Assembly (NCBI RefSeq): GCF_014596525.1
Contig: NZ_MSJP01000114.1
Span: 108,996 to 172,995, forward strand
Reading direction: 5' to 3'
DNA length: 64,000 nucleotides
DNA from: Streptomyces sp. CBMA291
Lineage (GTDB): Bacteria > Actinomycetota > Actinomycetes > Streptomycetales > Streptomycetaceae
Part shown: one piece after another, positions 51,572 to 60,017 of the stretch
Layout of the letters: each line of letters starts with the position of its first letter
Numbering within the stretch: position 1 is the stretch's first letter
Program-made: the position numbers and the translations under genes
The notes under the pieces: generated by a model
What the model was told of the DNA's origin: nothing
Database searches by the model: none
Seen by the model: the letters and a program-made list of their open reading frames with translations, nothing else

Positions 51572-53112
51572 CCACCAGCACCCTCACGAACCGGAGCCAT
51601 ACCGAGGGCGCGCACCGCCCCGGCAGGTGGCTCGCCCTCTCCGTCCTCGTCCTGGCCGTCCTCCTCGTGGCGGTCGACGCCACGGTCCTCGGCCTCGCCA
51701 CCCCCTTTCTCTCCGAGGACCTGAAGCCCTCGGGCACCCAGCTCCTCTGGATCGGCGACGTCTACTCCTTCGTCATCGCCGGACTCCTGGTCTCCATGGG
51801 CAGTCTCGGCGACCGCATCGGACGCAAGAAGCTGCTCCTGATCGGCGCCACCGCCTTCGGCGCCGTCTCCGTCCTCAACGCCTACGCGACCAGCCCCGAG
51901 GCGATGATCGCGGCCCGCGCCCTCCTCGGTGTCGCCGGTGCCACCCTGATGCCCTCCACCCTGGCGCTCATCCGCAACCTCTTCCACGACCCGCGCGAGC
52001 GCAGCCTCGCCATCGGCATCTGGGGTGCGATGGCCTCGGCCGGTGCCGCCGTCGGACCGGTCGTCGGCGGATTCCTGCTCGAACACTTCTGGTGGGGCTC
52101 GGTCTTCCTCATCAACCTGCCCGTGATGGGCGTCCTCGTCGTCGTCGGCCTCAAGCTGATCCCCGAGTCGAAGAACCCCGCCCCTGGCCCCTGGGACCTG
52201 CCGAGCGTGCTGCTCTCCCTCGTCGGCATGATCGGCGTCGTCTACGCGATCAAGGAACTGGCCTCGCACGGCGCCTCCCTCGACGCGGCGGTCGCCGCCC
52301 TCGCCGGCATCGCGGCCCTGACCTGGTTCGTCCGCAGGCAGCTGACCCTGGCCGCGCCGCTCCTGGACATGCGCCTCTTCCGCCACCGGGGCTTCTCGGG
52401 CGCCGTACTCGCCGATCTGCTGACCATCCTCGGCCTCTCCGGCCTGGTCTTCTTCCTGTCCCAGTTCTTCCAGCTGGTCCAGGGCCGCCACCCCCTGGAG
52501 GCGGGGCTCGCCGAGCTGCCCGCCGCCGTCGGCGCGGTCACGGCCGGTCTGATGGCGGGACTCGCGGCCCGGCGCTTCTCCGTCCGGTCGGTGGTCTCCG
52601 GCGGACTCGCGGCGGTCGGCCTCTCCCTGGCCGTCCTCACCACGCTCGACCAGCACACCGGCTATCCGCTGCTCGGCGGCGCCCTGCTCGTCGTGGGCGT
52701 GGGCGCGGGATTCGCCTTCACCGTCACCGCCGACGTGATCCTCTCCAGCGTCCCCAAGGAACAGGCCGGTTCCGCCTCGGCCGTCTCCGAGACCGCGTAC
52801 GAGCTGGGCGCCGCGCTCGGCATCGCCCTCCTCGGCTCGATCGTGACCGGCGTCTACCGCGACTTCGCCACCCCGTCCGGCGTCCCCTCGGGCACCGCGT
52901 CCGCCGCCCACGAGTCGCTCGGCGGCGCGGTCGAGGCCTCCGGATCCCTGGCCCCGGAGACGGCGACGGCCCTGGTGTCGGCAGCCCAGGAGGCCTTCGT
53001 GGACGGGCTGCGGATCGCCGCGGGCGTCGGCGCCGCGGTCCTGCTCGCGACGGCGGTCGCCGCCTGGTTCCTGCTCAAGGGCCAGAAGCTGGAGGACGGC
53101 GTCGAGCACTGA
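51568..53112 (+). CDS. MFS drug/cation efflux transporter, DHA2 (QacA/SmvA) type
   Basis: A 514-residue, predicted 14-helix antiporter. The first helix carries VAVDATVLGLATPFLSEDL (motif D1 with Asp), helix 2-3 GSLGDRIGRKKLLLIG (motif A), and motif C appears as SAGAAVGPVVGGFLLE. A large external loop lies near the C-terminus between the last two helices (DFATPSGVPSGT to LVSAAQEAFVDG), as in QacA/SmvA. It probably exports cationic or lipophilic toxic compounds that are also TetR inducers. Confidence 0.88.
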   Translation: MTTSTLTNRSHTEGAHRPGRWLALSVLVLAVLLVAVDATVLGLATPFLSEDLKPSGTQLLWIGDVYSFVIAGLLVSMGSLGDRIGRKKLLLIGATAFGAVSVLNAYATSPEAMIAARALLGVAGATLMPSTLALIRNLFHDPRERSLAIGIWGAMASAGAAVGPVVGGFLLEHFWWGSVFLINLPVMGVLVVVGLKLIPESKNPAPGPWDLPSVLLSLVGMIGVVYAIKELASHGASLDAAVAALAGIAALTWFVRRQLTLAAPLLDMRLFRHRGFSGAVLADLLTILGLSGLVFFLSQFFQLVQGRHPLEAGLAELPAAVGAVTAGLMAGLAARRFSVRSVVSGGLAAVGLSLAVLTTLDQHTGYPLLGGALLVVGVGAGFAFTVTADVILSSVPKEQAGSASAVSETAYELGAALGIALLGSIVTGVYRDFATPSGVPSGTASAAHESLGGAVEASGSLAPETATALVSAAQEAFVDGLRIAAGVGAAVLLATAVAAWFLLKGQKLEDGVEH

Positions 53113-53160
53113 CGCCCCCGCGCGTGCCGGACGGGCCTCTCCGGACCGTCCCGGAACGCA

Positions 53161-53198
53161 CCGGTGCCCCGTACGGACGCATCCGTACGGGGCACCGG
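53161..53198. terminator. bidirectional terminator, 17-bp perfect stem
   Basis: CCGGTGCCCCGTACGGA (53161-53177) pairs perfectly with 53182-53198 around CGCA, between the convergent efflux and acyltransferase genes. Confidence 0.82.
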
Positions 53199-53209
53199 CA
53201 CGCGCGGAC

Positions 53210-54004
53210 TCAGGCCGCCTTGGCCTTGGTCGCGTACATGTCCACGTACTCCTGCCCGGACAGGCGCATGACCTCGGCCATCACCGAGTCCGTCACCGCC
53301 CGCAGCACATAGCGGTCGCGGTCCATCCCGTCGTACCGCGAGAACTCCATCGCCTCGCCGAAGCGGACCGTCACCCGGCCCGGACGCGGGAAGCCCGACC
53401 CGCCCGGCTGGATCTTGTCGGTGCCGATCATCGCGAACGGGATGACCGGGGCCCCGGTCATCAGGGTGAGGCGCGCGATGCCCGTACGGCCCCGGTACAG
53501 CCGGCCGTCGGGGGAGCGGGTGCCCTCCGGGTAGATGGAGAAGATCTTGCCCTCCTCCAGGATCCGGCGGCCGGTCATCAGCGCCGCGACACCGCCGCGC
53601 CCGCCGTCGCGGTCCACCGGGATCATGCCGACACTGGTGAAGAACCAGGCCATCGCCCGGCCCTTGAGGCCCTTGCCGGTCACGTACTCGTCCTTGCCGA
53701 TGAAGTAGACCGGGCGGTCCAGACAGATCGGCATGATCATCGAGTCGATGAAGGTCAGGTGGTTGCCCGCGAGGATGACGGGACCGGTCCCCGGGATGTT
53801 CTCGGTGCCCTCCACGCGGGGGCGGAACATCAGGCGCATGACCGGCCCGAGCACTGCCTTGATGATCGCATGACGGGACAACGGTTCCTCCGGTGCGGGT
53901 CGGTCCAGCTGACGGTGCAGCAGGCGACGATACTCGCGGCGCGCGGCCGTGCGCACATCGGGTTCACGGAGTGGATACGTGGTGTTGACGCGTGTTTCCG
54001 CCAT
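53210..54004 (-). CDS. 1-acyl-sn-glycerol-3-phosphate acyltransferase (PlsC family)
   Basis: A 264-residue membrane-associated acyltransferase of phospholipid synthesis. The catalytic NHLTFID (H-x4-D) motif is followed by GMIPVDRDGG, the glycerol-phosphate motif SIYPEGTRSPDGRLYRGRTG, and VIPFAMIGTDKIQP. The acceptor could be lysophosphatidate or a related lipid. ATG 54004 is chosen because upstream in-frame codons are Arg/Cys-rich and unlike the family. It is divergent from the GlpQ-like gene, 95 bp away. Confidence 0.87.
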   Translation of the reverse strand: MAETRVNTTYPLREPDVRTAARREYRRLLHRQLDRPAPEEPLSRHAIIKAVLGPVMRLMFRPRVEGTENIPGTGPVILAGNHLTFIDSMIMPICLDRPVYFIGKDEYVTGKGLKGRAMAWFFTSVGMIPVDRDGGRGGVAALMTGRRILEEGKIFSIYPEGTRSPDGRLYRGRTGIARLTLMTGAPVIPFAMIGTDKIQPGGSGFPRPGRVTVRFGEAMEFSRYDGMDRDRYVLRAVTDSVMAEVMRLSGQEYVDMYATKAKAA

Positions 54005-54099
54005 GTTCGGCCGCGGTCTGCCGCCCGTAGGGGCCCGGTGCCTAGCGTCGGGGCACACCCGTCGACAGCGGCGGCACACCACAGCAGGAGGGCACTTCC

Positions 54100-55284
54100 A
54101 TGACCCAGGGCGAACGCCGGACCCCGGCGCGGCGGACGGTTCTCGGAGCGGCGGGCGCCACGGTGCTCGGCGCCTCCACGGCCCTCACGGCCGGTACGGG
54201 CACGGCTCTCGCGGCGGGCGCGGGGGCCGCGCCCGCCGGACGGCCGCACGGCCACGGCGGCTACCGCTCGCTCCCCGTCCCCACCGTCATAGGCCACCGG
54301 GGCGCCAGCGGCTACCGCCCCGAGCACACCCTCGGCTCCTACCAGCTCGCCCTGGACCTCGGCGCCCACGTCGTCGAACAGGACCTCGTCCCCACCAAGG
54401 ACGGACACCTGGTCTGCCGCCACGAGAACGACATCACCGGCACCACCGACGTCGCCGACCACCCCGAGTTCGCCTCCCGCAAGACCACCAAGACCGTCGA
54501 CGGGGCCAAGCTCACCGGCTGGTTCACCGAGGACTTCACCCTCGCCGAGCTGAAGACCCTGCGCGCCAAGGAGCGGATTCCGGCCACTCGCCAGGAGAAC
54601 ACCCTCTACGACGGCCGGTGGACCGTCCCGACCTTCGAGGAGGTCCTGCGCTGGGCCGAGGACGAGGGCCGCCGCCGGGGCCGCCCGGTCTGGCTGCACG
54701 TCGAGACCAAGCACCCCAGCTACTTCCGCGCCCTCGGCCTCGGCCTTGAGGAGCGCCTCGCCAAGCTGCTCCGCCGGTACGGGCGGCACCGCGCCGACTC
54801 CCCGGTCTTCCTCCAGTCCTTCGAGCCGGGCAGCATCCAGCGCCTGGCGAAGCTGGTCGACGCGCCCGGCGTCGTCCTGCTCTCCGGCGCGAACAGCCGC
54901 CCCTGGGACTTCGTCGAGGCGGGCGACCCGCGCACGGTCGCGGACCTCGTCACCCCCAAGGGCCTGCGCTGGATCGCCTCCTACGCGCGGGGCATCGGCC
55001 CCACCCTCGACCTGGTCATCCCCAAGGACGCGAGCGGGCGCCTCGGCGACCCCACGACCCTGGTGCGCGACGCGCACGCGGCGGGCCTGATCCTCCACCC
55101 GTACACCCACCGCAACGAGAACACCTTCCTGCCGGTGGAGTTCCGCCGGGGCACGGACCCGACGGCGTACGGCGACGCCTTCGGGGCCCTGAAGCGGTAC
55201 CTGGAGACCGGCATCGACGGCATCTTCGCCGACAACCCGGACACGGCCCTGCTCGCGGCGGCGGACCTGGACAACCGGGGCTGA
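54100..55284 (+). CDS. secreted glycerophosphodiester phosphodiesterase (GlpQ type)
   Basis: A 394-residue Tat substrate. The signal ARRTVLGAAGATVLGAS begins at about residue 10 and likely ends after ALAAGAGA. The GDPD barrel has GHRGASGYRPEHTLGSYQLA (catalytic His and Glu), VEQDLVPTKDGHLVCRHE (Glu, Asp and the second His) and LHVETKHP. It would hydrolyse glycerophosphodiesters outside the cell, scavenging phosphate and glycerol. ATG 54100 follows CAGGAGGG. It adjoins a phospholipid acyltransferase on the opposite strand. Confidence 0.92.
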   Translation: MTQGERRTPARRTVLGAAGATVLGASTALTAGTGTALAAGAGAAPAGRPHGHGGYRSLPVPTVIGHRGASGYRPEHTLGSYQLALDLGAHVVEQDLVPTKDGHLVCRHENDITGTTDVADHPEFASRKTTKTVDGAKLTGWFTEDFTLAELKTLRAKERIPATRQENTLYDGRWTVPTFEEVLRWAEDEGRRRGRPVWLHVETKHPSYFRALGLGLEERLAKLLRRYGRHRADSPVFLQSFEPGSIQRLAKLVDAPGVVLLSGANSRPWDFVEAGDPRTVADLVTPKGLRWIASYARGIGPTLDLVIPKDASGRLGDPTTLVRDAHAAGLILHPYTHRNENTFLPVEFRRGTDPTAYGDAFGALKRYLETGIDGIFADNPDTALLAAADLDNRG

Positions 55285-55295
55285 GCCCGCGGGAG

Positions 55296-55400
55296 GGGTG
55301 CACGGGCCGGGGGACGCACGAGTCGGAGGCGGTACGGGCCGGGCGTACGGGCCGGGTCCACGAGCCGAGGGGCGTACGGGCCGAGGGGCGTACGGGTTGG
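55296..55400. repeat. GGGGCGTACGGGCCGA-type tandem repeats
   Basis: Units of about 15-20 bp (GGGCGTACGGGCCG variants) fill most of the gap between the phosphodiesterase and sigma-factor genes. I see no terminator. Confidence 0.65.
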
Positions 55401-55483
55401 GCGGCGGGCCCGTACACCCCTCGCACGGGTGGTTTGCGGCGCGGACCGCAACCACGCGCGCGTGCCCCGCCATCTCGCCCCTC

Positions 55484-56260
55484 ATGACCAACCCCGCGAC
55501 CAACCCCCTGCCCACTTCCGCGACCAACCCCCTGCCCACTTCCGAGACCGCCGCCCCAGCCGCGCCTTCCGCCCCAGCAGGGCCTTCCGCCCCAGCCGCG
55601 CCTTCCGCCCCCGCCGAGCCCACGGCCCCCGCAGAAACAGGGCTCACCTCCGGGGAAACAGGGCTCACCCCTGCGGAACCCGGGCTCACCCCCGCAGGAC
55701 CGAGGCCCACGCCCGTGGCGCAGGAGACCGCCCCCGGCCTCCTCGCCGCGCTCGCGCCCCTGCTCGCCGCCGAGTCGGACGCCGAGGCGCCCGCCGCCGG
55801 GGTCGACCCCGGGGACCTCGAACAGGCCGTCTGGCTCCGGCTTCTGGAACGGCTCCGGGAGACCGGCGCCGCCCCCGAGCGGCCCGCCGAATGGCTGCGC
55901 CGGGCCGTCCGGGCGGAGGCCCGCCGGGCCCGCAGGACCCGCCACCACGAGCGCCCCTACCTCGACGAGCCCGTCCACGAGCCGGCCGGCGCCGAGCCGC
56001 ACGGCTCTCCCGAGCACTCCCTGCTGGTCGACGAGGGCCGCCGCTTCCTGCGCGCCGCCGTCACCCGAACGCCCGGACGCTGTCCCCGGGTGCTGACCGC
56101 GATGCTCGACCCCCAGGACCACACCTACCGCGAAATCGCAGGAGAGTTGGGTATCTCACAGGGCAGTCTGGGGCCGATGCGTTCCCGTTGCCTGGGATGC
56201 CTGCGCAGAATGCTGGCGGCAGAGGTTCCCGCTCCCGGCCGATGGGGAAGGGTGCGGTAA
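55484..56260 (+). CDS. ECF-like RNA polymerase sigma factor with Pro/Ala-rich N-terminus
   Basis: A 258-residue protein. Residues 1-85 are low-complexity repeats (NPLPTSAT, APSAPAGPSAPAAP, GLTPAEPGLTP). From about 88 it resembles region 2 (DLEQAVWLRLLERLRE, PAEWLRRAVRAEARRARR), and region 4 has LDPQDHTYREIAGELGISQGSLGPMRSRCLGCLRRML (given as one region). No anti-sigma gene follows; instead a GNAT gene starts 37 bp downstream. ATG 55484 lacks a ribosome binding site. What it controls is unknown. Confidence 0.78.
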   Translation: MTNPATNPLPTSATNPLPTSETAAPAAPSAPAGPSAPAAPSAPAEPTAPAETGLTSGETGLTPAEPGLTPAGPRPTPVAQETAPGLLAALAPLLAAESDAEAPAAGVDPGDLEQAVWLRLLERLRETGAAPERPAEWLRRAVRAEARRARRTRHHERPYLDEPVHEPAGAEPHGSPEHSLLVDEGRRFLRAAVTRTPGRCPRVLTAMLDPQDHTYREIAGELGISQGSLGPMRSRCLGCLRRMLAAEVPAPGRWGRVR

Positions 56261-56297
56261 ACCGATGATCGACCAGATGAGCGGGAGGCGTGCACAC

Positions 56298-56792
56298 ATG
56301 GGCCTGAGCGTGACCATCTCGGCAGCGGCAGCACGGGACGCGGAGCACATCCTGAAGCTTCAGTACCTCTGCTACCAGAGCGAGGCGGAGCTTTACGGTG
56401 ACTGGTCCATCGAACCGCTCACCCAGTCCCTCGACGCCCTGCGCGCCGAACTCGACGAGGGGTACGGTCTCGTGGCCCGGCTCGGGGACGAGGTCGTCGC
56501 CTCCGTGCGCGCCCGGCTCGACGAGGACGGCACCGTGCGGATCGCCAAGCTGATCGTCCACCCGCGCATGCGGCGGCACGGTCTCGGCGGGCGGCTCCTC
56601 GACGCCATCGAGAACCACTTCGCGACCGGCGCCGACCGGCTGCCCGCCCCGCCCGCCAAGCGCTTCCGGCTCTTCACCGGCCACCGCGGCGAGGGCGACC
56701 TGCGCCTCTACCGCAGCCGGGGGTACACCCGAGTGGCCACCGGCGAGGCCGGTCCCGCGGTGACCCTGGTGACCCTGGAGAAGGCCGCCTGA
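56298..56792 (+). CDS. GNAT-family acetyltransferase
   Basis: A 164-residue GNAT protein. YGLVARLGDEVVASVRARLDEDGTVRIAKLIVHPRMRRHGLGGRLLDAIE (as one region) holds beta-4 and the acetyl-CoA loop RRHGLGGRL; RFRLFTGHRGEGDLRLYRSRGYTRV is the C-terminal core. Such short enzymes often acetylate small amines or peptides. ATG 56298 has GGGAGG 9 nt upstream; ATG 56265 in frame is a weaker alternative. It probably shares the sigma-factor transcript. Confidence 0.84.
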   Translation: MGLSVTISAAAARDAEHILKLQYLCYQSEAELYGDWSIEPLTQSLDALRAELDEGYGLVARLGDEVVASVRARLDEDGTVRIAKLIVHPRMRRHGLGGRLLDAIENHFATGADRLPAPPAKRFRLFTGHRGEGDLRLYRSRGYTRVATGEAGPAVTLVTLEKAA

Positions 56793-56817
56793 GCGAGGGT
56801 CACCGCCCGGCCCGTCC

Positions 56818-57255
56818 TCAGGACGCCGGACCGCGCGACTTCCGCAGCCACCAGATGCCGGTCAGCGGCAGCAGCACCGGGATGAAGAGGTAGCCGTAGC
56901 CGTAGTCCGACCAGACCGTCGCGTCCGGGAAGGCGGACGGCTCCACCAGCGTCCACGTCCCGACCACCAGGACACCCGCCAGCTCGGCGGCGCAGCACAC
57001 CAGCGCCGCCCTGCGGGCCGTCTCCCCGCCGCGTACCAGGGTGTACGTGATGAAGGCGTAGACGACGGCGGCCACCGCCGAAAGGGCGTACGCGAGCGGG
57101 GCGCGGTCGAACTCGGTGGCGATCTGGTAGACCGACCGCGAGACCGCGCCGACCGACATCACGCCGTACAGCCATACGAGCAGTATGCCGGGGCCGCTGA
57201 CGAGCCGGGTCTTCGCGCCCGGCGTGCCCTGCGCCCGCTCTTGCGTCTCGGTCAT
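56818..57255 (-). CDS. four-helix integral membrane protein, unknown function
   Basis: A 145-residue protein with four predicted spans: ILLVWLYGVMSVGAVSR, ALSAVAAVVYAFITYTL, AALVCCAAELAGVLVVG and GYLFIPVLLPLTGIWWL. The C-terminus is short and basic (RKSRGPAS). It starts 2 bp after the stop of the next membrane protein gene on the same strand, so the two form an operon and may form a complex. I do not recognise a named family. Confidence 0.8.
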   Translation of the reverse strand: MTETQERAQGTPGAKTRLVSGPGILLVWLYGVMSVGAVSRSVYQIATEFDRAPLAYALSAVAAVVYAFITYTLVRGGETARRAALVCCAAELAGVLVVGTWTLVEPSAFPDATVWSDYGYGYLFIPVLLPLTGIWWLRKSRGPAS

Positions 57256-57257
57256 GG

Positions 57258-57620
57258 TCAGCCCACCGTCCAGATGTCGTAGAGACGCACTTCGAGCACG
57301 GCCAGCACGACCGCGCCCGCGGCCACCGTGGCCGAACCCCACCGGCTCCGCTCGGCGAGCGACATGGAACCGGCGATGGGCACCGCGCACAGCGCCCCGA
57401 GGAGATAGGCGACGAAGATCGTCGCGCCCTCCTCCGCCTTCTCGCCACGCGCCAGCTGCACGATTCCGACGATCAGCTGGACCAGGACGAGGAAGGTCAC
57501 CACGGCCATGCCGATGAAGTGCCAGTCCTTGGTCGGCTGATCGCGGAGGGCGGCGTAGCCGCACCAGGCGGCGAGGGCGAGCGCGGCCGCGGCGACCGCG
57601 ACCGTCAGGGCGTCAAGCAT
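57258..57620 (-). CDS. small integral membrane protein, unknown function
   Basis: A 120-residue protein with about four spans (LTVAVAAAALALAAWCG, FIGMAVVTFLVLVQLIVG, IFVAYLLGALCAVPIAG, ATVAAGAVVLAVLEV). It ends RLYDIWTVG. TAATAC, a perfect-looking -10, lies at 57632-57637 on its strand, 12-17 nt before ATG 57620, so its mRNA has almost no leader. It is the first gene of a two-gene operon. Confidence 0.8.
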   Translation of the reverse strand: MLDALTVAVAAAALALAAWCGYAALRDQPTKDWHFIGMAVVTFLVLVQLIVGIVQLARGEKAEEGATIFVAYLLGALCAVPIAGSMSLAERSRWGSATVAAGAVVLAVLEVRLYDIWTVG

Positions 57621-57818
57621 GCGCCCGAGGGTATTACGGGGCGAAGGGCCCGATGTCCGCGGCCCCACCGCCGCACCCCGCCGAAGGGCGTCCGGGACGT
57701 GGCCTTGGCCACAGCCGGGGCCCGCGCCGGGCCCTCCGTACCCCCGCCGCCCCTCCTCTTGATCCCTGCTCTCCGCAGGCCACGGCGGGAAAACGAGGCG
57801 GAATGGCAGGCTCGGAGC

Positions 57819-57858
57819 CGTATCGGGATACGTCTCAAAGGTGTCCGCTATTCGGACA
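57819..57858. promoter_or_regulatory. two inverted repeats upstream of the metNIQ leader
   Basis: CGTATCGGGATACG (57819-57832) and TGTCCGCTATTCGGACA (57842-57858) lie 9 bp apart and about 30-70 bp upstream of a possible promoter (-10 TTTACT, 57886-57891). They could be operators for a sulfur-amino-acid regulator. Nothing notable is seen in 57640-57818. Confidence 0.45.
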
Positions 57859-57898
57859 ACCCCTTTCGTCCCCATCTGAGCGTGGTTTACTTGCAGCC

Positions 57899-57985
57899 AT
57901 GACCACGACGAGCAGCCGCACCCTTGCGACCGAGGCGATCACGACGCCCGGTGCTCGTTGTATGTGTCGAATGCGCGCCTTCTGA
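57899..57985 (+). CDS. candidate Met/Cys leader peptide of metNIQ
   Basis: A 28-codon open frame starting ATG 57899, 7 nt after TTTACT, with no ribosome binding site and hence probably leaderless. The C-terminus is RCMCRMRAF: two Cys and two Met codons within six positions just before the stop. Such clusters are typical of attenuation peptides whose translation reports aminoacyl-tRNA supply. The metN start is 210 bp downstream past several hairpins. Function is inferred from position and composition only. Confidence 0.5.
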   Translation: MTTTSSRTLATEAITTPGARCMCRMRAF

Positions 57986-58036
57986 GGGCCCCCGCCTGAG
58001 TCTCACGCCCCGAAGCGAGACCGACGGCCGTGCCGC

Positions 58037-58059
58037 TCCGCCCGCCCTCCGGCGGCGGA
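58037..58059 (+). promoter_or_regulatory. hairpin in the metNIQ leader
   Basis: TCCGCC-GCC (58037-58046, one bulged C) pairs with GGCGGCGGA (58051-58059) around CTCC. It follows the leader peptide stop by about 50 nt; an earlier GTCTC/GAGAC stem lies between them. Confidence 0.4.
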
Positions 58060-58146
58060 CCGTGCCCGCCCCGCGCACCCCACCGACTCCCGGCCGAGGC
58101 CGGAGCGGACTCCGTGCGCCTGACTGTCCGAATTGACGAATGCCCC

Positions 58147-58173
58147 GTGCGTGACGGACCCCGCGTCACGCAC
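58147..58173 (+). promoter_or_regulatory. 10-bp hairpin directly upstream of metN
   Basis: GTGCGTGACG (58147-58156) pairs perfectly with CGTCACGCAC (58164-58173) with a 7-nt loop, ending 21 nt before the chosen metN start. It could act as an attenuator stem or influence ribosome access. Confidence 0.5.
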
Positions 58174-58194
58174 TCGACAGTGACGGAAACCCCT

Positions 58195-59259
58195 GTGATC
58201 ACCACTTCGGGCCTGACCAAGGTCTACGAGTCGCGCGGCCGGCAGGTCACCGCTCTGGACGGTGTCGACCTCCACGTCCGCGAGGGCGAGGTCTTCGGCG
58301 TGATCGGCCAGAGCGGCGCCGGCAAGTCCTCCCTCATCCGCTGCGTCAACCTCCTGGAGCGCCCCACCTCCGGCACGGTGACCGTCGACGGCGTCGACCT
58401 CACCGCCCTCGCCGGGAAGGGCCGCCGCGCGGGCAAGGGCCTGCGCCGGGCCCGCAGCGGCATCGGCATGGTCTTCCAGCACTTCAACCTGCTGTCCTCC
58501 CGCACGGTCAAGGACAACATCGAGCTTCCCCTGGAGATCCTCGGCGTCTCCGGCGCCGAGCGCTCCCGCCGGGCCCTCGAACTCCTCGACCTCGTCGGTC
58601 TCGCCGACAAGGCCAAGGCCTACCCCGGGCAGCTCTCCGGCGGCCAGAAGCAGCGCGTCGGCATCGCCCGCGCCCTCGCGGGCGAGCCCAAGGTACTGCT
58701 CTCCGACGAGGCCACCAGCGCCCTCGACCCGGAGACCACCCGCTCCATCCTCCAGCTGCTGCGCGACCTCAACCGGCAGCTCGGCCTCACCGTCCTCCTC
58801 ATCACCCACGAGATGGACGTCGTGAAGACGATCTGCGACTCCGCCGCGCTGATGGCACACGGCCGGGTCCTCGAATCCGGCACCGTCGGCGAACTGCTCG
58901 CCACCCCCGGCTCCCGGCTGGCGACCGAGCTGTTCCCGCTCAGCGGCGCCCACACCGGACCCGACCGCACGGTCGTCGACGTCACCTTCCACGGCGACTC
59001 CGCGAACCAGCCGGTCATCTCCCAGCTCTCCCGCACGTACAACATCGACATCTCGATCCTCGGGGCGGCGATGGACACCGTCGGCGGCCGGCAGATCGGC
59101 CGGATGCGGATCGAACTCCCCGGACGGTACGAGGACAACGTCGTCCCGGTCGGCTTCCTGCGCGAACAGGGCCTCCAGGTCGAACTCGTCGAGGTGCCGG
59201 ACCCCGTCGCCACCGTCCCCGCCCCCGCCCACACCCTCCTGAAGGAAGGTGCCAAGTGA
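58195..59259 (+). CDS. metN: methionine ABC transporter ATP-binding protein
   Basis: A 354-residue ATPase of the MetNIQ importer. Walker A is GQSGAGKSS (about 38-46), the signature LSGGQKQRVGIARAL and Walker B VLLSDEATSALD are intact, and ITHEMDVVKTICD holds the switch His. The C-terminal NIL regulatory domain (about 265-340: TVVDVTFHGDSANQPVISQLSRTYNIDISILGAAMD, as one region) binds methionine and gives transinhibition. GTG 58195 is chosen by family length; in-frame GTGs at 58180 and 58149 remain possible. It overlaps metI by 4 nt. Confidence 0.93.
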   Translation: MITTSGLTKVYESRGRQVTALDGVDLHVREGEVFGVIGQSGAGKSSLIRCVNLLERPTSGTVTVDGVDLTALAGKGRRAGKGLRRARSGIGMVFQHFNLLSSRTVKDNIELPLEILGVSGAERSRRALELLDLVGLADKAKAYPGQLSGGQKQRVGIARALAGEPKVLLSDEATSALDPETTRSILQLLRDLNRQLGLTVLLITHEMDVVKTICDSAALMAHGRVLESGTVGELLATPGSRLATELFPLSGAHTGPDRTVVDVTFHGDSANQPVISQLSRTYNIDISILGAAMDTVGGRQIGRMRIELPGRYEDNVVPVGFLREQGLQVELVEVPDPVATVPAPAHTLLKEGAK

Positions 59260-59924
59260 CCTGGTCCGAGATGCAGCCCCTGCTGGAGCAGGGCACGGTC
59301 GACACGCTCTACATGGTCCTGTGGGCCACCGTCGTCACCATCGTCGGCGGACTGCCGCTCGGCATCCTCCTGGTCCTCACCGACCGGGGCGGACTGCTCC
59401 AGAACCTCGCGGTGAACAAGGTCGTCGGCGCGATCGTGAACATCGGCCGCTCGATGCCCTTCATCATCCTGCTGATCGCCCTGATCCCCTTCACCACCTT
59501 CGTCGTCGGCACCTTCATCGGCCCGACCGCGATGATCGTGCCGCTCGCCATCGGCGCCATCCCCTTCTTCGCCCGGCTCGTCGAGACGGCCGTCCGCGAG
59601 GTCGACCACGGACTCGTCGAGGCCGTCCAGTCCATGGGCGGCGGCATCCCCACCATCGTCCGCAAGGTCCTGCTCCCGCAGGCACTGCCCTCGCTGGTCT
59701 CCGCCGTCACCACCACGATCATCGTCCTCATCGGCTACTCCGCGATGGCCGGCGCGGTCGGCGGCGAAGGCCTCGGCTCCAAGGCCGTCACCTACGGCTA
59801 CGCGCGCTTCGACACCACGTTCATGCTGGTCACCGTGGTCGTCCTGGTCGTCATCGTGACCGTCGTCCAGCTCATCGGCGACGGGGTCGTACGACTCCTC
59901 GCCCGCCGGGGCCACACCGCCTGA
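59256..59924 (+). CDS. metI: methionine ABC transporter permease
   Basis: A 222-residue, five-span permease. The cytoplasmic EAA loop is EVDHGLVEAVQSMGGGIPTIVRKVLLPQALPSLVSA (as one region), contacting MetN. The start MxWxEMxPLLxxGTVDTLYMV is typical of MetI. GTG 59256 overlaps the metN stop. Together with MetN and the lipoprotein MetQ it imports L- or D-methionine. Confidence 0.94.
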   Translation: MTWSEMQPLLEQGTVDTLYMVLWATVVTIVGGLPLGILLVLTDRGGLLQNLAVNKVVGAIVNIGRSMPFIILLIALIPFTTFVVGTFIGPTAMIVPLAIGAIPFFARLVETAVREVDHGLVEAVQSMGGGIPTIVRKVLLPQALPSLVSAVTTTIIVLIGYSAMAGAVGGEGLGSKAVTYGYARFDTTFMLVTVVVLVVIVTVVQLIGDGVVRLLARRGHTA

Positions 59925-60017
59925 CCCGCCCCGGCCACCCCAGACTTCGTCCTTCGAAGAACAAGCCCGGACTCGTTGTCCAGGCGTCCACCGCACCACC
60001 GGAAAGAGGCACTCTTC

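Noticed and set aside
57621..58194. SAM riboswitch upstream of metNIQ
   Set aside because: The conserved SAM-I core (AGAG..GG..GAGGGA and GGCAACC parts) was not found; hairpins and a Met/Cys frame explain the region better.
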